64,000 nucleotides of DNA. Origin: Bryopsis sp. KO-2023. Taxonomy: Eukaryota > Chlorophyta > Ulvophyceae > Bryopsidales > Bryopsidaceae. Below the pieces are notes generated by a model. It did not search any database and was not told where the DNA came from. It saw only the letters and a list, made by a program, of their open reading frames with translations. The DNA lies in contig BSYQ01000001.1 of NCBI GenBank assembly GCA_030272585.1, positions 620,001-684,000 on the forward strand, written 5' to 3'. Shown here in pieces: positions 1 to 11,608 of this stretch. Both the position numbers and the translations under genes were made by a program. Every line of letters starts with the position of its first letter. Position 1 is the first letter of the stretch.

Positions 1-3000
1 ATTACTTCATCCCATTCTACATGCAGAACAGGATAGGCTTAAAAGGAAGAAAGAAAAAGGGGGGCAGCAGGGCTTACCTGGAGCTGGGAGGAGGACTTGG
101 CCCATTGGACCACCCATCATTGGAGAAGGCACCATTGGACCCATCATTCCACGGCCCCCCATGCCATGCCTTCCTGACATCGCCATCCCTCGGGGCCCAT
201 GCCCTCCGAACATATCATTGAACCCATCAAAACCATGCTCGGCACCCTGAATGGCAAATATATATATATTTCACCCTGACATCCAAGAAAACAAGAAATT
301 GGTGTGGTCTGACAGGCCTGCTCTTTCTGTTGGGACCCCACAAAGAGGGGAACAGGAGAAAGGACTCGCCTCGGTCATTGCTTCTGATTTCCGACGCTCC
401 TCAAGCATTCTGTGCTCTTCTTCTTCCTTGTCTTTCTTGTAGTTCTCAAAATAGATGTCGTCCAAAATCTGGCAAGGCAGGTACAGACGTTCAAAACATC
501 CGCCACCCCCAAAGGAAATGCCATAGCCAATTGAGCCATGCAAATTTCAAACTCAGACTAGTGGAGCCCACGCTATTCATACGAGCAGGAGTGAAGTTAC
601 TCACAATTCCTTGAGAAACTCAAAGGGAAAAATCGATCAGCCTGAGCTACTCCGTTACAAACAACTCAACGTTTCATTCTGTCTAGGCATCGGCTCAACA
701 ACCATACGCTCTTTTCTAAAAAAATCAGTTGATTTCGTACTTTGAATCAAGCCCAACCCACCTTCTCGTGTTCCGCCTCCACAACCAACGCATGCTTGAG
801 TCGGATATGCTTGAGAACAAATTCTCTCCCAACAAACAGTTTGCTACTGAGTTTGTTGCCCCACCTGGACCAATGGGGGAAAAAAGAGGAAGCAAATAGC
901 AGAACAACGTGTCAGAAATTGCATTTTGAAAGACTCATTGAACGCTCAGCACAATCCAGAAGGAAAGCGAGAATTTCAGTGTCTGGCATCGAAACCTAGC
1001 ACCCATCAGGGCACATATCCTGGGGTTCATTCACCCCTTTGCATGCCATTATCATATCAAAATTACCAGTCAGTCCCAAGCAACGCGCGACAGGCTTTGG
1101 GTGCAGTTCTTTCCAGCAAACTATATCAAAACTCTTCTTTCCCATGACGTGAATTTCGGCAGCAGAAAACTTGTCGATAAGCAGAATAGGATTCTTTTTT
1201 TTTCGATGAGGAAGCGGTAAAGAAAATATTGATATTGCCTGATGCAATTTGGGAGGAAGCGAAAGCAAGACATCTAGCCCTAAAATCTAGTTCCTGAGAG
1301 TGCCCACTCCATCCCCAACCAGCTTTCCAGCCAAAAAAGCATAACGATATTTCATCTTGCTGTGCATCCAATCAGGTCTATTCCCTGCCAGATAAAGGAA
1401 AACCGTAAAACAGGCTCAACACCCCCATGCTCCCCCCTCCCCCCCAAAAAGTGTATTTTAAAAAAATATTGGGGGGTTGAGGGGTTAATGATACTCACTT
1501 TTTCTCCCCAATGCGTGTGACCTGGGATTCAACGAAATCATCGACGGCTTGCTCCACCTGCAATACATCGGTTAGTTTTTTCTTTTCTTACCCCATTCAA
1601 AGACAAAATTTCAGCTTTTCTTTTCCCAGTCAAAAACAAAATTTCAGGAGCCTCCGGGAGATCACCTAATCTGGCAGAACAGTTTTTCGTTCACTTTTCT
1701 CCTACCTTTTTGGTCTGTGACTTAGCTTCCCAAGGGCCATCGTTGCTGAGTCTTCCATTCCAGAACTTATCGACCCGTTCCCTCAACTCTTCCAACATGC
1801 GCTTGTCTATTGACATGAAAAAAAAAGAATGTACAGTTGGCAAGTTGGTGAAAATAGCTTTCCAAAAACACATTTTCCAGCTCACTCCGAACATTACACA
1901 AATACATTGATATTCAGATTTTTTTTCTTTTGAAGGTGTTGGATACAAACCAGAAAAGATGAAAGCACCTGTTTCATTATCCGCCACTTCATTTGCTGCT
2001 GGGCGGGCTGGCCTCAACATCCGGCACTTGGTGGAAGAAAACTCAGCTTCCGTCAGCTCCAATCCTGACAAGCACACAGCCCCAGCCAAAATTTTCACAA
2101 AATTCACCCCTCTTCTTTCCCAAGGATGATAACCGGGGGGGGGGGGGGTTACGTGTCAGTTTATTCTTTTCCTTACAGATCTTGGTGGAACTCTTGGTCT
2201 CCATTAACTCCTGTTCTCAACCCACCTGCGTAGTAATCAATCATGTGGACTTCCCAAAGGTAAGTCAGCAACAAATCAAGCTTTTCTTCCGTAGAATAAG
2301 CTTCACTGGCAGCATCGGCAACATCTGGTTTCACTTCGCCCTCCGCTTGCATGGCTTCCTCAGTTTCTGCAGCGGGCTCTGTCTCTTCGCCATTTGCAGC
2401 TTCGCTGTCAGCCCCGTCTGGCTTTTCAGAAGGCTCGGTGCTGGTAGGTTTCTCTGCAGGAAAAACCCACACAGATATCAGCCAAGGCTGAAATGTAGTC
2501 TGGAAAAAGCATGATATTTTTATCTATCCACAGATATTCGAAAGTTTCCAAAGTTGAAGCAGCCCCCAGTGAGGTCGGAAAAAAATATACATATATTTTT
2601 GCAAAAATTTGGATACATGCAAAGAAACCACTGTGAAGCCAAAACGTAGAAGATCACATTCACGATCAAACTTGCAATCCACCGATAGCCTGCGTTGCAT
2701 AAATCCAAAACATGCAGGAAATGATATCCTCAAATGAAAATGCGTCAAAATGAAAAATATGCTCAAATATGGCCAGTCATGTGGGGGGGGGGGGGATGAT
2801 ACAACTCCCTGTTGTGAAACACACCAGATTGATCGATATCGGCAGTGGCATCCGCCACAGCGCCTTCTTCTTCCTTCGGGTCTCCCTGAGCCAGCAGCGT
2901 GTTCCCAGTGATTTCTTTTTCTGCGTCCAGCTTTTTGACGAGCTCCATGCTGAGTTTCAAGTCTGACTCCATTCTCTCAGCAGTCCAACACACGGACGGT

Positions 3001-5003
3001 GCAAAGAATTGAGGCCGATCAGCACTTCCGTCTGGGCCGCGATTTTCTTCGTTCGGTGCTGACTGGTCTGTGGGCAAATATTCTGCGATGAGTTTTTCTC
3101 TCTAAAGAAATAGATTTTATGTTGAATGGCTTTCCTTCCCTTTCTTTTTCTACTTTTACATATCCACTTGTTGATAAACACACCCCTCCAGCCCATTTAC
3201 ATCAGAAACACATCTCAGCTCCTCCCTCCCTTCCCCCCCCCCAAAAAAAAAAAAATAAACTAGAATAAAAAAATTGCATGTAGTGTTTGTTTTAATTCTT
3301 TACGTAAACATGAACGCATTTCTTTTTGTGTTTCTGTGAAACCCATGTGCGTCGCAATTCTTTTGGTCGTTCAAAAATAGAGGGAGCAAGCCACCATGAA
3401 AAGTTTACTTAGTTGTTTTTTCCATACCCACTGTGTTTGGATTTAAAAAAGAATTGTTTTTACGCGGTCTATGGTACTAGTAATGTTTTCATTGATCCAT
3501 ACCTTCTTCTTCCCCCTCTTTCTTTTCAGTGGATGCCAAGCTACCAGCCCCTTGATTGAAATCCGGAGCACTGGGCTTCAGATCACCCCCATTGACCCTC
3601 TCCAAGAGTTTCCCTGCAGCTTCCTTCGCACGCTCCTTTCGTCTGACCGACAGACAATGGCAGTACTCAGAAAATACAACCAAAAAAAACATGATGCTGG
3701 GCAACACTCAAGCTTTTTGAATCCAAAATTCTCAAGCGCTTCATTGAAATTGGAAAGAATATTCCCAGGATATTCCACTGGATTTTGCCCTCTCTGTCCA
3801 AATAGAATTAATAAATGAACACAGTCGGGGGTTCAAAAGCTGAGTGCGCACAGCTACAATTCTTGTGGGAATAAATAATAGCAGTGTTCAAGCCACAATA
3901 CCTCTCGATTGCCTTAACGATCTCCCTTGGATCATACTTTTCACGCATCCTGCAGGGTGCCATTTCCAACCACAAGATTCACACATTGGCTCCACAAACA
4001 GTACTCGTGTAACAGTACGTAACAGTACGTAACAGTTCGTTACATTGAAAAAACTAAACCGAATGTCTGGTCACCCTCAACAGTATTTGTGCATCATCAA
4101 AAACAAAGAAAAAATCAACGAGTGCTCAAATGTACAAATAGTCTTTAAATTCAGAATTTAGGCCTCGGAGCCCTTGGGAAAAGTCTGATCAAATATTTCG
4201 CGATTGACCCCCCAAAATAAACAATCTTTTGCTTGTTTTTTTATTTTTATTTTTCAAGTTATTTATTTCATGTGTTTGCGCACCATTCTTCATCTTTTCT
4301 TTGCTCAAACTCCGCCTTTGTGCGGGAGCCATACCAATCCGCCAAATATTCCTGATACTTCCGAGAAGCATCATCAGGGGTCACCTCATCGGGCAAATGG
4401 AAAATGAACTCCTTATAGCTCTGTGGTTCTTGATCCCTAGCACCAACACCCCCCCAAGAAAAAAACAGCAGTTACTCTAGGTTCTGGTTGCAGCGTTCGG
4501 TGAAGTGATTCAGTGTTGAAAGCTTTTCAGGAACTTTTTCCTGGGGAAAAACAGACAGATCGACAGCATCATACCTTCTGTGAGGTCCCCGACCATGGGG
4601 ATCCCTATAAGAGTCGCGGAAATCACGTTCATCGTATCTCTCTCTGTCGTAGCCCCTTCTGTACCCGGGACTTCCACCACGGTCACTAAAATTCAGACGG
4701 GTGGAAAGAAGCTTTCCATCAGATTTTCGTTGATTTAGCTTGAACAACAGTAGAGACTGGAGAAGTTTACACAACCACGCAGCTCGTTATGTCCCTTCAA
4801 AAAGCGACGGTATCAACTTACTATCTATCGTAGTACTCGTCCTCTCTTCTGAATCGCTTGTACGCCGGAGATCGACGACCTCGGTCGGGTCCAGGTGAAA
4901 AGCTCCTTGGCCTTCGCCTATCGCGAGGGTTCGGAAAACGGCGGTCTCGACGTCCAGGGGGCGACCGACGCCTATCGTAGGGTGAAGGCGAACGTCCGCG
5001 CAT
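1..5003 (-). CDS. ARS2/SERRATE RNA-processing factor (3' end outside window)
   Basis: ARS2/SERRATE links the nuclear cap-binding complex to miRNA processing, 3'-end formation and RNA decay. The protein starts MRGRSPSPYDRRRSPP, an Arg/Ser-rich disordered N terminus. About twelve exons follow: 5003-4822, 4685-4476, ~4412-4285, ~3953-3903, ~3643-3502, ~3069-2831, ~2454-2230, ~2085-1956, ~1806-1710, ~1558-1499, ~868-763, ~471-361 and ~229-77. Family signatures are DDASRKYQEYLADWY, WMREKYDPREIVKAIERR, VKKLDAEKEITGN, EKLDLLLTYLWEVHMIDYY and REFVLKHIRLKHALVVE. The tail is Gly/Met/Pro rich, as in family members. The zinc-finger region reads WGNKLSSKLF, where relatives carry cysteine, although both histidines remain. 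The intron after ~361 seems to use a GC donor. Phases agree at nearly all junctions. The family call is very secure; exact exon ends marked ~ are by eye. Confidence 0.93.
4005..4043. repeat. tandem 10-mer, about 3.5 copies, in an ARS2 intron
   Basis: The unit GTAACAGTAC is repeated (gtaacagtac gtaacagtac gtaacagttc gttac) within the intron between ~4285 and ~3953. Confidence 0.85.
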
Positions 5004-5264
5004 GTCGCAACTCAACACCTATTCGTCAAAACTATGAGTGAATGCGGATCGCAGAACCGGACCTCTCCTCCCGAATGCCATCGACCGACGTCACGATCAA
5101 TTTCAGTTGTGAAAGACTTGAGAGCTGGCTGACATTGTATGTAAGACGGACAGCCATCAGAAGCTGTCAACAGGTGTTATGAAAAATGAGAATGCAACTG
5201 GAGTGATTGCGGAAAGAGCTTTTGTTCGCGCCTCAAAGGAGAGTTTGGCGAAAACCTATGAGCG
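5004..5264. promoter_or_regulatory. shared divergent promoter region, ARS2 / IFT38
   Basis: Only 261 bases separate the two start codons, which point away from each other. Both 5' UTRs and both promoters must lie here. No TATA box or other motif is clear to me. Confidence 0.6.
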
Positions 5265-7815
5265 ATGTCTTTGAGGGAGTTGAGAAGTAAGATCCCTTTT
5301 GAGCGTTGAGTCGTCAGTGTCCAAAGAGAAACGTTTTCACTTGCTTATGTGCGGGATGGTGTTTCTTAGACTTCACGGAGGTGATGCGCGCTCTTGGATA
5401 TCCGAGAGTCATATCTATCCAAAACTTTCGGACACCGAATTTTGAGCTCGTGGCAGATTGCCTCTTCTGGCTTGTTCAGAGGTGTGAAATTCCTGGGGGA
5501 GGGTTAAACCATAACACGAAATATCGCCCCCCTTACTCTTGCACGAGAACGCATCTGCTTTTTTGCTCTCAAAAGTGGTTGCATGGGTTACCAAAGGGAT
5601 TGAAAACCGCAGATAGGCTTCTGTGTGGATGGGCTTGACTCTGTGGATTGATCTATGCCACAGATATGACCCAGGCACCGACATCGTCGACGATATCGCC
5701 ACTGAGCAGGAACGGGTGGCTTTCCTGCAGTCTATTGCCCAAATAATGCTAACAAAATCACGGTTGAAGCTCAACATAAAACGTCTCTACGCAGCAGACG
5801 GCCACGCTGTGAAAGAACTGTTGAAGATCGCCGACCTGCTCCACAAAGCAACAATCAAGGCAACAGAAGCGGTATACAACACGATCCAGCCGCCACTATA
5901 TCAAAAACGGCGTGAAACTCAAGCACCACCTTCAGTACTTTTACCTCCTTCAAAACCAAAACGTCTTAAAAAGCGAGTTCTTTAACTAGGAGGACACCAG
6001 CCCTCAAGCCGATTTCTTGGCAAGCTTCAAAACCATGAGTAGCAGAGCCATTCGGCAGCTCACGAGCGAGATAACCCAGTGCGGCGCAGCACTGCATGAC
6101 ATTTTGGGGAAGGAACCAGACCTTAGGGAGGGCAGGATGAGAGCCGCCAACGCTCACATGGAAACCAACTATGTGGAGCGCACAATTCAAGAAGCCACCT
6201 GCGAGGTCGATGAAAACATAAAGTATGGTTCCTTTTGCTTGAACCTTTGCATATCGCGTGCAAATCAAGTGTCGGCTGTATGAGAGTGAATGTGGACCCC
6301 TCGCTCCTGAAATCAGACACTTGCTTCAGGTCGCACATGAACTTGCTGGGTGATCTGAACAAGACGACCAAGGGATTGGAAGCAAAGATTGACAAGCGCA
6401 AAAGCGAGCTGGAACGCAGTGAAAAAAGACTGAGTACTCTCCAAGGCGTCAGACCTGCCTACATGGATGAATATGAGAAGCTCCAAGTGGAGCTGCAAAC
6501 ATTGTGAGGGGCACACCTGATACACAGAAAAAGTGCTGGATCCGCTTCCTGAAACAAGGACAGACCTATAATACATGCATTATCCTTGCAGGTACTCACA
6601 ATATTTGGAACGCTGCCGGAATCTACAATTTCTAGAATCTGAGCTGGAGCAATATCATTTCGCCGAGCAAGAAAAAATGGATGCATCCTCCAGGAAGATG
6701 AAAAAAATGCAAAACAGACTGAGGTATAGTCCTCTCCTTGGTAAAATAAACTGAACTTAATAAACTGAAAAACTACTGTCTCTGAAAGTTTTCTCCAAAA
6801 CAAAATTTTTGTTTGAATGTTCGTTTACAGATAGGAAAGAGTTTCACAATCCTCCAAACACACAGTGCACATTTCTTCGAAATGCTTTCTTCTTATATTC
6901 TTGTCAGTTTAATTTGAGAATGAAGGAGATAGTACTCAGGAAAAAAACAATGGGGGTGGCTGATAGGGAAGAAGAGCTTCGGATATTGAGAGGCGAGCAA
7001 GAGGTGGATGAAAATAACCTTGGATCATCAGGGGGAACATCTGAGGAAGGCGATTCTGACTCTTTCGATGATCAAGGTAAAGAAGCATTTCAAACATTTT
7101 TCTGTATTAATTTTCGCCTTGAACTTTCCATCCCCTGGGCTGAGAACAGCGCAACCATCTGACATGGGCAATTCCAGCTTTCCTCTGCTCGTTGAAACAT
7201 CACATAGCCTATTCACCATGACTAACAGCTGTGGGCTAACGATAAAATTGGACATGATACATCTGGACATGTATCTCGATTCCATTCGGGAAAATGCCAT
7301 TGTTCAGATTTGGAAGGACATGTTCAATCCAATTTAGTTACTCTCAGGTGTCACCATTGAGTCCATGAAAATGGGGGATGCTCCTGAAGCTAAAATTGTG
7401 GATGGGCGTCAAGTGGTGGGGGACATCACGGGAGGTGCCGACGAGATTTCGGATTTTGATGATGATGCAAGTATCGAGGAGGACACAGCCACAGATTCCT
7501 CAGAAATATCAGTCATGAATGACAACGACGGTGCATTCACCATGGAGGTGGGCTGCTTCAGATATTTCTTCTTTTTTTTATATATATTTCGTTTTATGTA
7601 TATATTTGTTTTTTTCTTTTTCTGGAATTGCACTTCTTGCCCCAGCTGTTCCTTTTTTTTCCAAGAGTCTTTTTTTTGCAAGATAGTGTGTGTTTGTCTG
7701 ACATGGAGGAAATGTGAGATTGTCTTGTTTCGTTCTGATTGATCAGGAAGGGGACTTTGAGGAGCTTTCTGATTTGGATGATGATGGGCTGGACATGAGC
7801 GACGACAATTTCTAG
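5265..7815 (+). CDS. IFT38: Intraflagellar transport protein IFT38 (CLUAP1)
   Basis: IFT38 is a peripheral IFT-B subunit needed to build cilia and flagella. Nine exons (5265-5286, 5370-5481, 5664-5871, 5990-6222, 6330-6503, 6592-6723, 6919-7076, 7348-7547, 7747-7815) join in phase to 1308 nt, 435 aa, close to the usual family length. The start [20 protein letters not shown] matches the conserved N terminus. Next come [18 protein letters not shown] (calponin-homology-like domain), [19 protein letters not shown] and [15 protein letters not shown] long coiled coil follows that includes [20 protein letters not shown]. The tail from about residue 330 is acidic, rich in Asp, Glu and Ser, as in animal and algal homologs. 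The gene is divergent from ARS2 and only 88 bp upstream of the next gene. Its presence implies the organism makes cilia at some life stage. Confidence 0.97.
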
Positions 7816-7903
7816 ATAGAAAAATTGCCATCAGTTTTAATGCTTTTGTGGTTGGATAGAAAGAAATGAACCTTGTCGTGTTTTGTTGAAACACTTTGTT
7901 GAA

Positions 7904-10900
7904 ATGTCGGATTCAGATTTGGGTGGATTGGCGAATCTACCTGAAAAATGCCAAGAACGAATTTTGAGTTTAGCGCTTGGACTTGATCGGTCGGAAATTG
8001 CGCCGCTGGCGGCGCCAATCGATCGCGCGGTTTCACTCCCAAATGATGGCTGTGTTTCTAACAGTTGGGATGACCTCGTTAGCAGGGGCTACATGATATC
8101 TGACAATCTTCTTGGAACATCAAAGGATGACATTAAGGTGGTGGATTCAGTTGTAATGACCTGGGATTGTTGGGGTTAGATGATGCTCAGTGAGATTTTT
8201 GATAATTTTTTGACATGTGTATACCTGTTTCTGAGACGGTTGTATTCATTGGGTTTTGGAAAGGATTCTATTTTTGTTTCTTGTTTTGCCACGTTTTTAG
8301 AAGATTAGAGTGGAATGTGAAGCTTGCCTTGATCAATCGTGCCGTCGAGGTGGGATGGGGGGTGGTGGTTCCTCGAAATGGACAGAAAGTCAGGTAAATA
8401 AACAGCAAAAAAATAAAATCACCATCATCTATTTTGATGCTTTGGAAAATAGTGCCCTAAAGTCATTTGACTCTTCCAAAAAACTCTTTGCTTTGACCGG
8501 ATTCTATCAAAACAACTGAACTCTGATTTCGATTTTGCTTGGGAGCGGATGATTCTAGATGCGCATATCTACCAAAACTTTGGCGTCATGCCAATATATC
8601 AGCCATCCCTCAAAGTTTTCCCCCATGTTTTCTTGCTGTTTAATGACATTTTTTTTTGAAAGATCACCCTAATGGGCGGAAGCAGTGAAAGTTTTCGCAA
8701 CAAAATGTAAAAATTTGAATCAGATTTGTTCTGACATCAGCCTCATACTAATATTATTCAGAAAATAATATCGTTAATTCGTTAATTAATTAAAGGAATA
8801 TTTCTTAAACCCCCCAAAGGAAGCACAGCGTTTGATGTGGGTTTTTTAATGCAAATTGCAAATAATAGACTGATTGCTGAATGGAAGTTATTTTTCACCC
8901 TTCGAATGGAGTAAAGGATCGGGTGGTTTCAGGCAAGGGGCGATGAAATCACCATTTTGAGTTTGGATGAGGAGCGGAGGGCTGGCAGAGAAAAACTCGC
9001 AGACCTCATGGAATCAATACAATCTATAAAAAGTGACCTTCAGGCGCTAGGGTGAGGATGAAATCAAGATCAAGAACCCAACCATTTATGAATATCCATC
9101 GAACATACATCATTTAGTCATCCTGAATGGATGAGGTTTCAGCCACCACCAGTGGTCCATCTCAAATAGGTTTAGATTGATTGGATCAATCGTCCCCCAA
9201 TCAATCAGGAGACCCCCGGTAGTTATGCCCACAGGCAAGATATGTTTTGCTGGAAAAGCAGATGATCTATCTGTTGGTGCATTTGATTAAGCTCAAACTT
9301 GTGCTGAAGGCTAGGTTTCGAGTGGATGGGAAAGTATCATTTCAATTGGCACGATATCCTGGAAATGGAGCGCGCTATGCTCGACACAGAGACTCATCCT
9401 CCTCCAGCCCAACCAGAGTCATCACGGCCATTTGCTACTTAAACCAAAATTGGGATCCACAGGTTCGAATCAAGCATTGACTTGATATTGAGCTCAAATA
9501 TTAATCACATGTTGATTTGGAATGTGCAGTGAGAGAGCGATTTCCTCTAGAAAGTTTAAACAACCCTTTTTCCTGCAAAAGCATTTGTAAGGATAAAAAA
9601 TGCAAAATGTGCAGCTGAACTGAGTGACATAAATACCAGCCCCCATTGGATGTGGTTGATCAGATGCATGGAGGGCAGCTGTGTCTATATCATGAGGAAT
9701 CCTCAACACCCGGGGTCGATCCTTGCGTTTTGATTTCACCCACGGCAGGGCGATTCGTCGTGTTTCAAAGCGAAATGGAGCACGAAGTTCTTCCAGCTTT
9801 TGAAACCAGGTCTCTGTTCTTTCCCACAGAATATCTAATATCGTTATGCATTGGAGAAATCTAAAGCATCCGGATAAACCCATCCACTATTCATGATCAA
9901 GTTTCTTCCCCCAACAATATATATATATATATATATATATGTATAAGTTTTCTTAGACTCCATACCATTCCGTTGGGTCAGTCTGATGCCTATGGCATCA
10001 CCGGAATTGATTGGATCTCCAATCAATAAACTCATAGTGATGACTCATCCTCGTGCTCTTTGTTCAGGTATGCTTTGACGGTTTGGTTCAAGCGAGAGTC
10101 ACTCAACATACCAGCTCCCATGTCTGCCTCCAAACCCCACTCTGATGAGGTCAAAAATCGTAGTGCTTCCACATCAGGCACTATTTTTGTTTCCATTGCC
10201 TGCTACCGAGATCCTGAATGCCAATGGACCATCTATGAGCTTTTCAAGAAGGCTGAATTCCCCGATTCGGTACATGTTGGGGTGGTTTGGCAGTGCAGAG
10301 TTGGTGAAGATGATGGTATCATGAGGATAGCTGGCGATCAGAAATGGAGAAAAAATGTGTGTGCGTTGTATTTCTTTGTCCCTGGGGAGGTCCCTTTTCA
10401 ATGGCTGCAGAATGATCATTGGCCATGTTGCTTGCATGGGTTCAAATCTTCATGAGTGCTCATTGTCAAAGTTTCCAAAGCAGCTCTGCAGGGGTTGGAC
10501 TTGCTCCAAGTGTTAAATGGCTCATTTTTTGGAGGGGGTTGCTTTTCAAGGTTCGAGAAATTCGTTTGCCCCACGATCAAGCAACGGGCCCCTGCAAGGC
10601 GAGGAAGCTGGCGGAGTCTCTGTGGGCTGGGGAGGATTTCTTCTTACAGATCGATTCGCATGTGCGCTGTGTTGATAAATGGGACACCAAGATGAAGGAT
10701 ATGCTTGCAGTGGCTGAGGGTCAATCCACATCAGGGAAAGCGTTGCTTTCAAGTTACCCACCCAACTATGAAGGGCAGGGTCCATCAGCCACCACACCAG
10801 ATGAAACCCTGCCGGTTCTTCTCTGTGCTGAATCATTCGATCAAGATGGTATGTGCATGCATATCCAGGATGTTGTTGGGGCTGATGTCATATTCATTCA

Positions 10901-11522
10901 ATCAGAACCTTTTTTTGCTCGACTATTTAATGTCTGTCTTGAGTGGAATGATAGGAATGCTCCGGATTGCTGGGAGAAGATTGTCCCAACCGCATGATGC
11001 CCCAATTCCAACTCTGTTCTGGGCGGCTGGGTTTAGTTTCTCGAAATCGAGCCTCCTGGCCGAAGTGCCCTATCATGACTTTCCGTTTCTCTTTTTCGGA
11101 GAAGAAATCAGCATGCTTGCAAGGATTTGGACCAATGGGTGGGATGTCTTTGCTCCAAACAGCGTTGTGCTGTTTCACCAGTGGTCGAGGAAAGACCGAC
11201 CCACCATTTGGAAGGTGAGTCATCCTTCATTTGATTTCTTTGAGTCAGTCATAGGGTTTTTTAATGGATGGAGGTTGAGGTCAACAGCTTGTTTTTTTTC
11301 TTATTTTTGAAGGATGGTCTGGTGGATAATGAGTTGAAGAAGAGTTCCCAGCAGAGCATCAAGGATTTGCTCCAGGGTAGAGACACTCGTTCTGGGATAC
11401 AGTTAGGTGATGTCAGGAGCATCGACCAGTTTTGGAAACACTGTGGTGTCAGGTTTTCAGAACAGGCAATCGAAGAGAGAGGTCGCTGGGGTGGCATGAA
11501 ACGAAGTGATTTTTTGGAGTAG
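7904..11522 (+). CDS. Fused prolyl 4-hydroxylase (PhyA/EGLN type) and Skp1-type GlcNAc transferase (Gnt1 type)
   Basis: Nine exons (7904-8137, 8301-8393, 8933-9051, 9315-9462, 9640-9809, 10068-10356, 10551-10848, 10955-11214, 11313-11522) sum to 1821 nt, 606 aa. Residues ~60-265 are an EGLN/PhyA-like 2-oxoglutarate/Fe(II) dioxygenase. It has YPGNGARYARHRD (His173, Asp175), GGQLCLY, MEHEVLPAFETR (His246, Arg255) and YALTVWF. After a ~25-residue linker, residues ~292-606 match the Gnt1 glycosyltransferase: TIFVSIACYRDPECQ, GPCKARKLAESLWAGEDFFL, QIDSHVRCVDKW (Asp386, His388) and LFFGEEISMLARIWTNGWDV. In Dictyostelium and Toxoplasma the two separate enzymes hydroxylate a Skp1 proline and then add GlcNAc to it, in cytosol and nucleus. 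The junction lies inside one exon (10068-10356), so the fusion does not depend on a predicted intron. The Skp1 substrate is inferred. No signal peptide or transmembrane segment is visible. Confidence 0.93.
9917..9941. repeat. (TA)n microsatellite in an intron of the hydroxylase-transferase gene
   Basis: About twelve TA units lie in the intron 9810-10067. Confidence 0.85.
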
Positions 11523-11608
11523 GTGCCATCTCCAGCTTGGGGTTGTGTGATTCTTTTGAGGGATGTTGATGAAAATAGAGGGGCACAGCAAGACTGAACC
11601 TTGAATGA

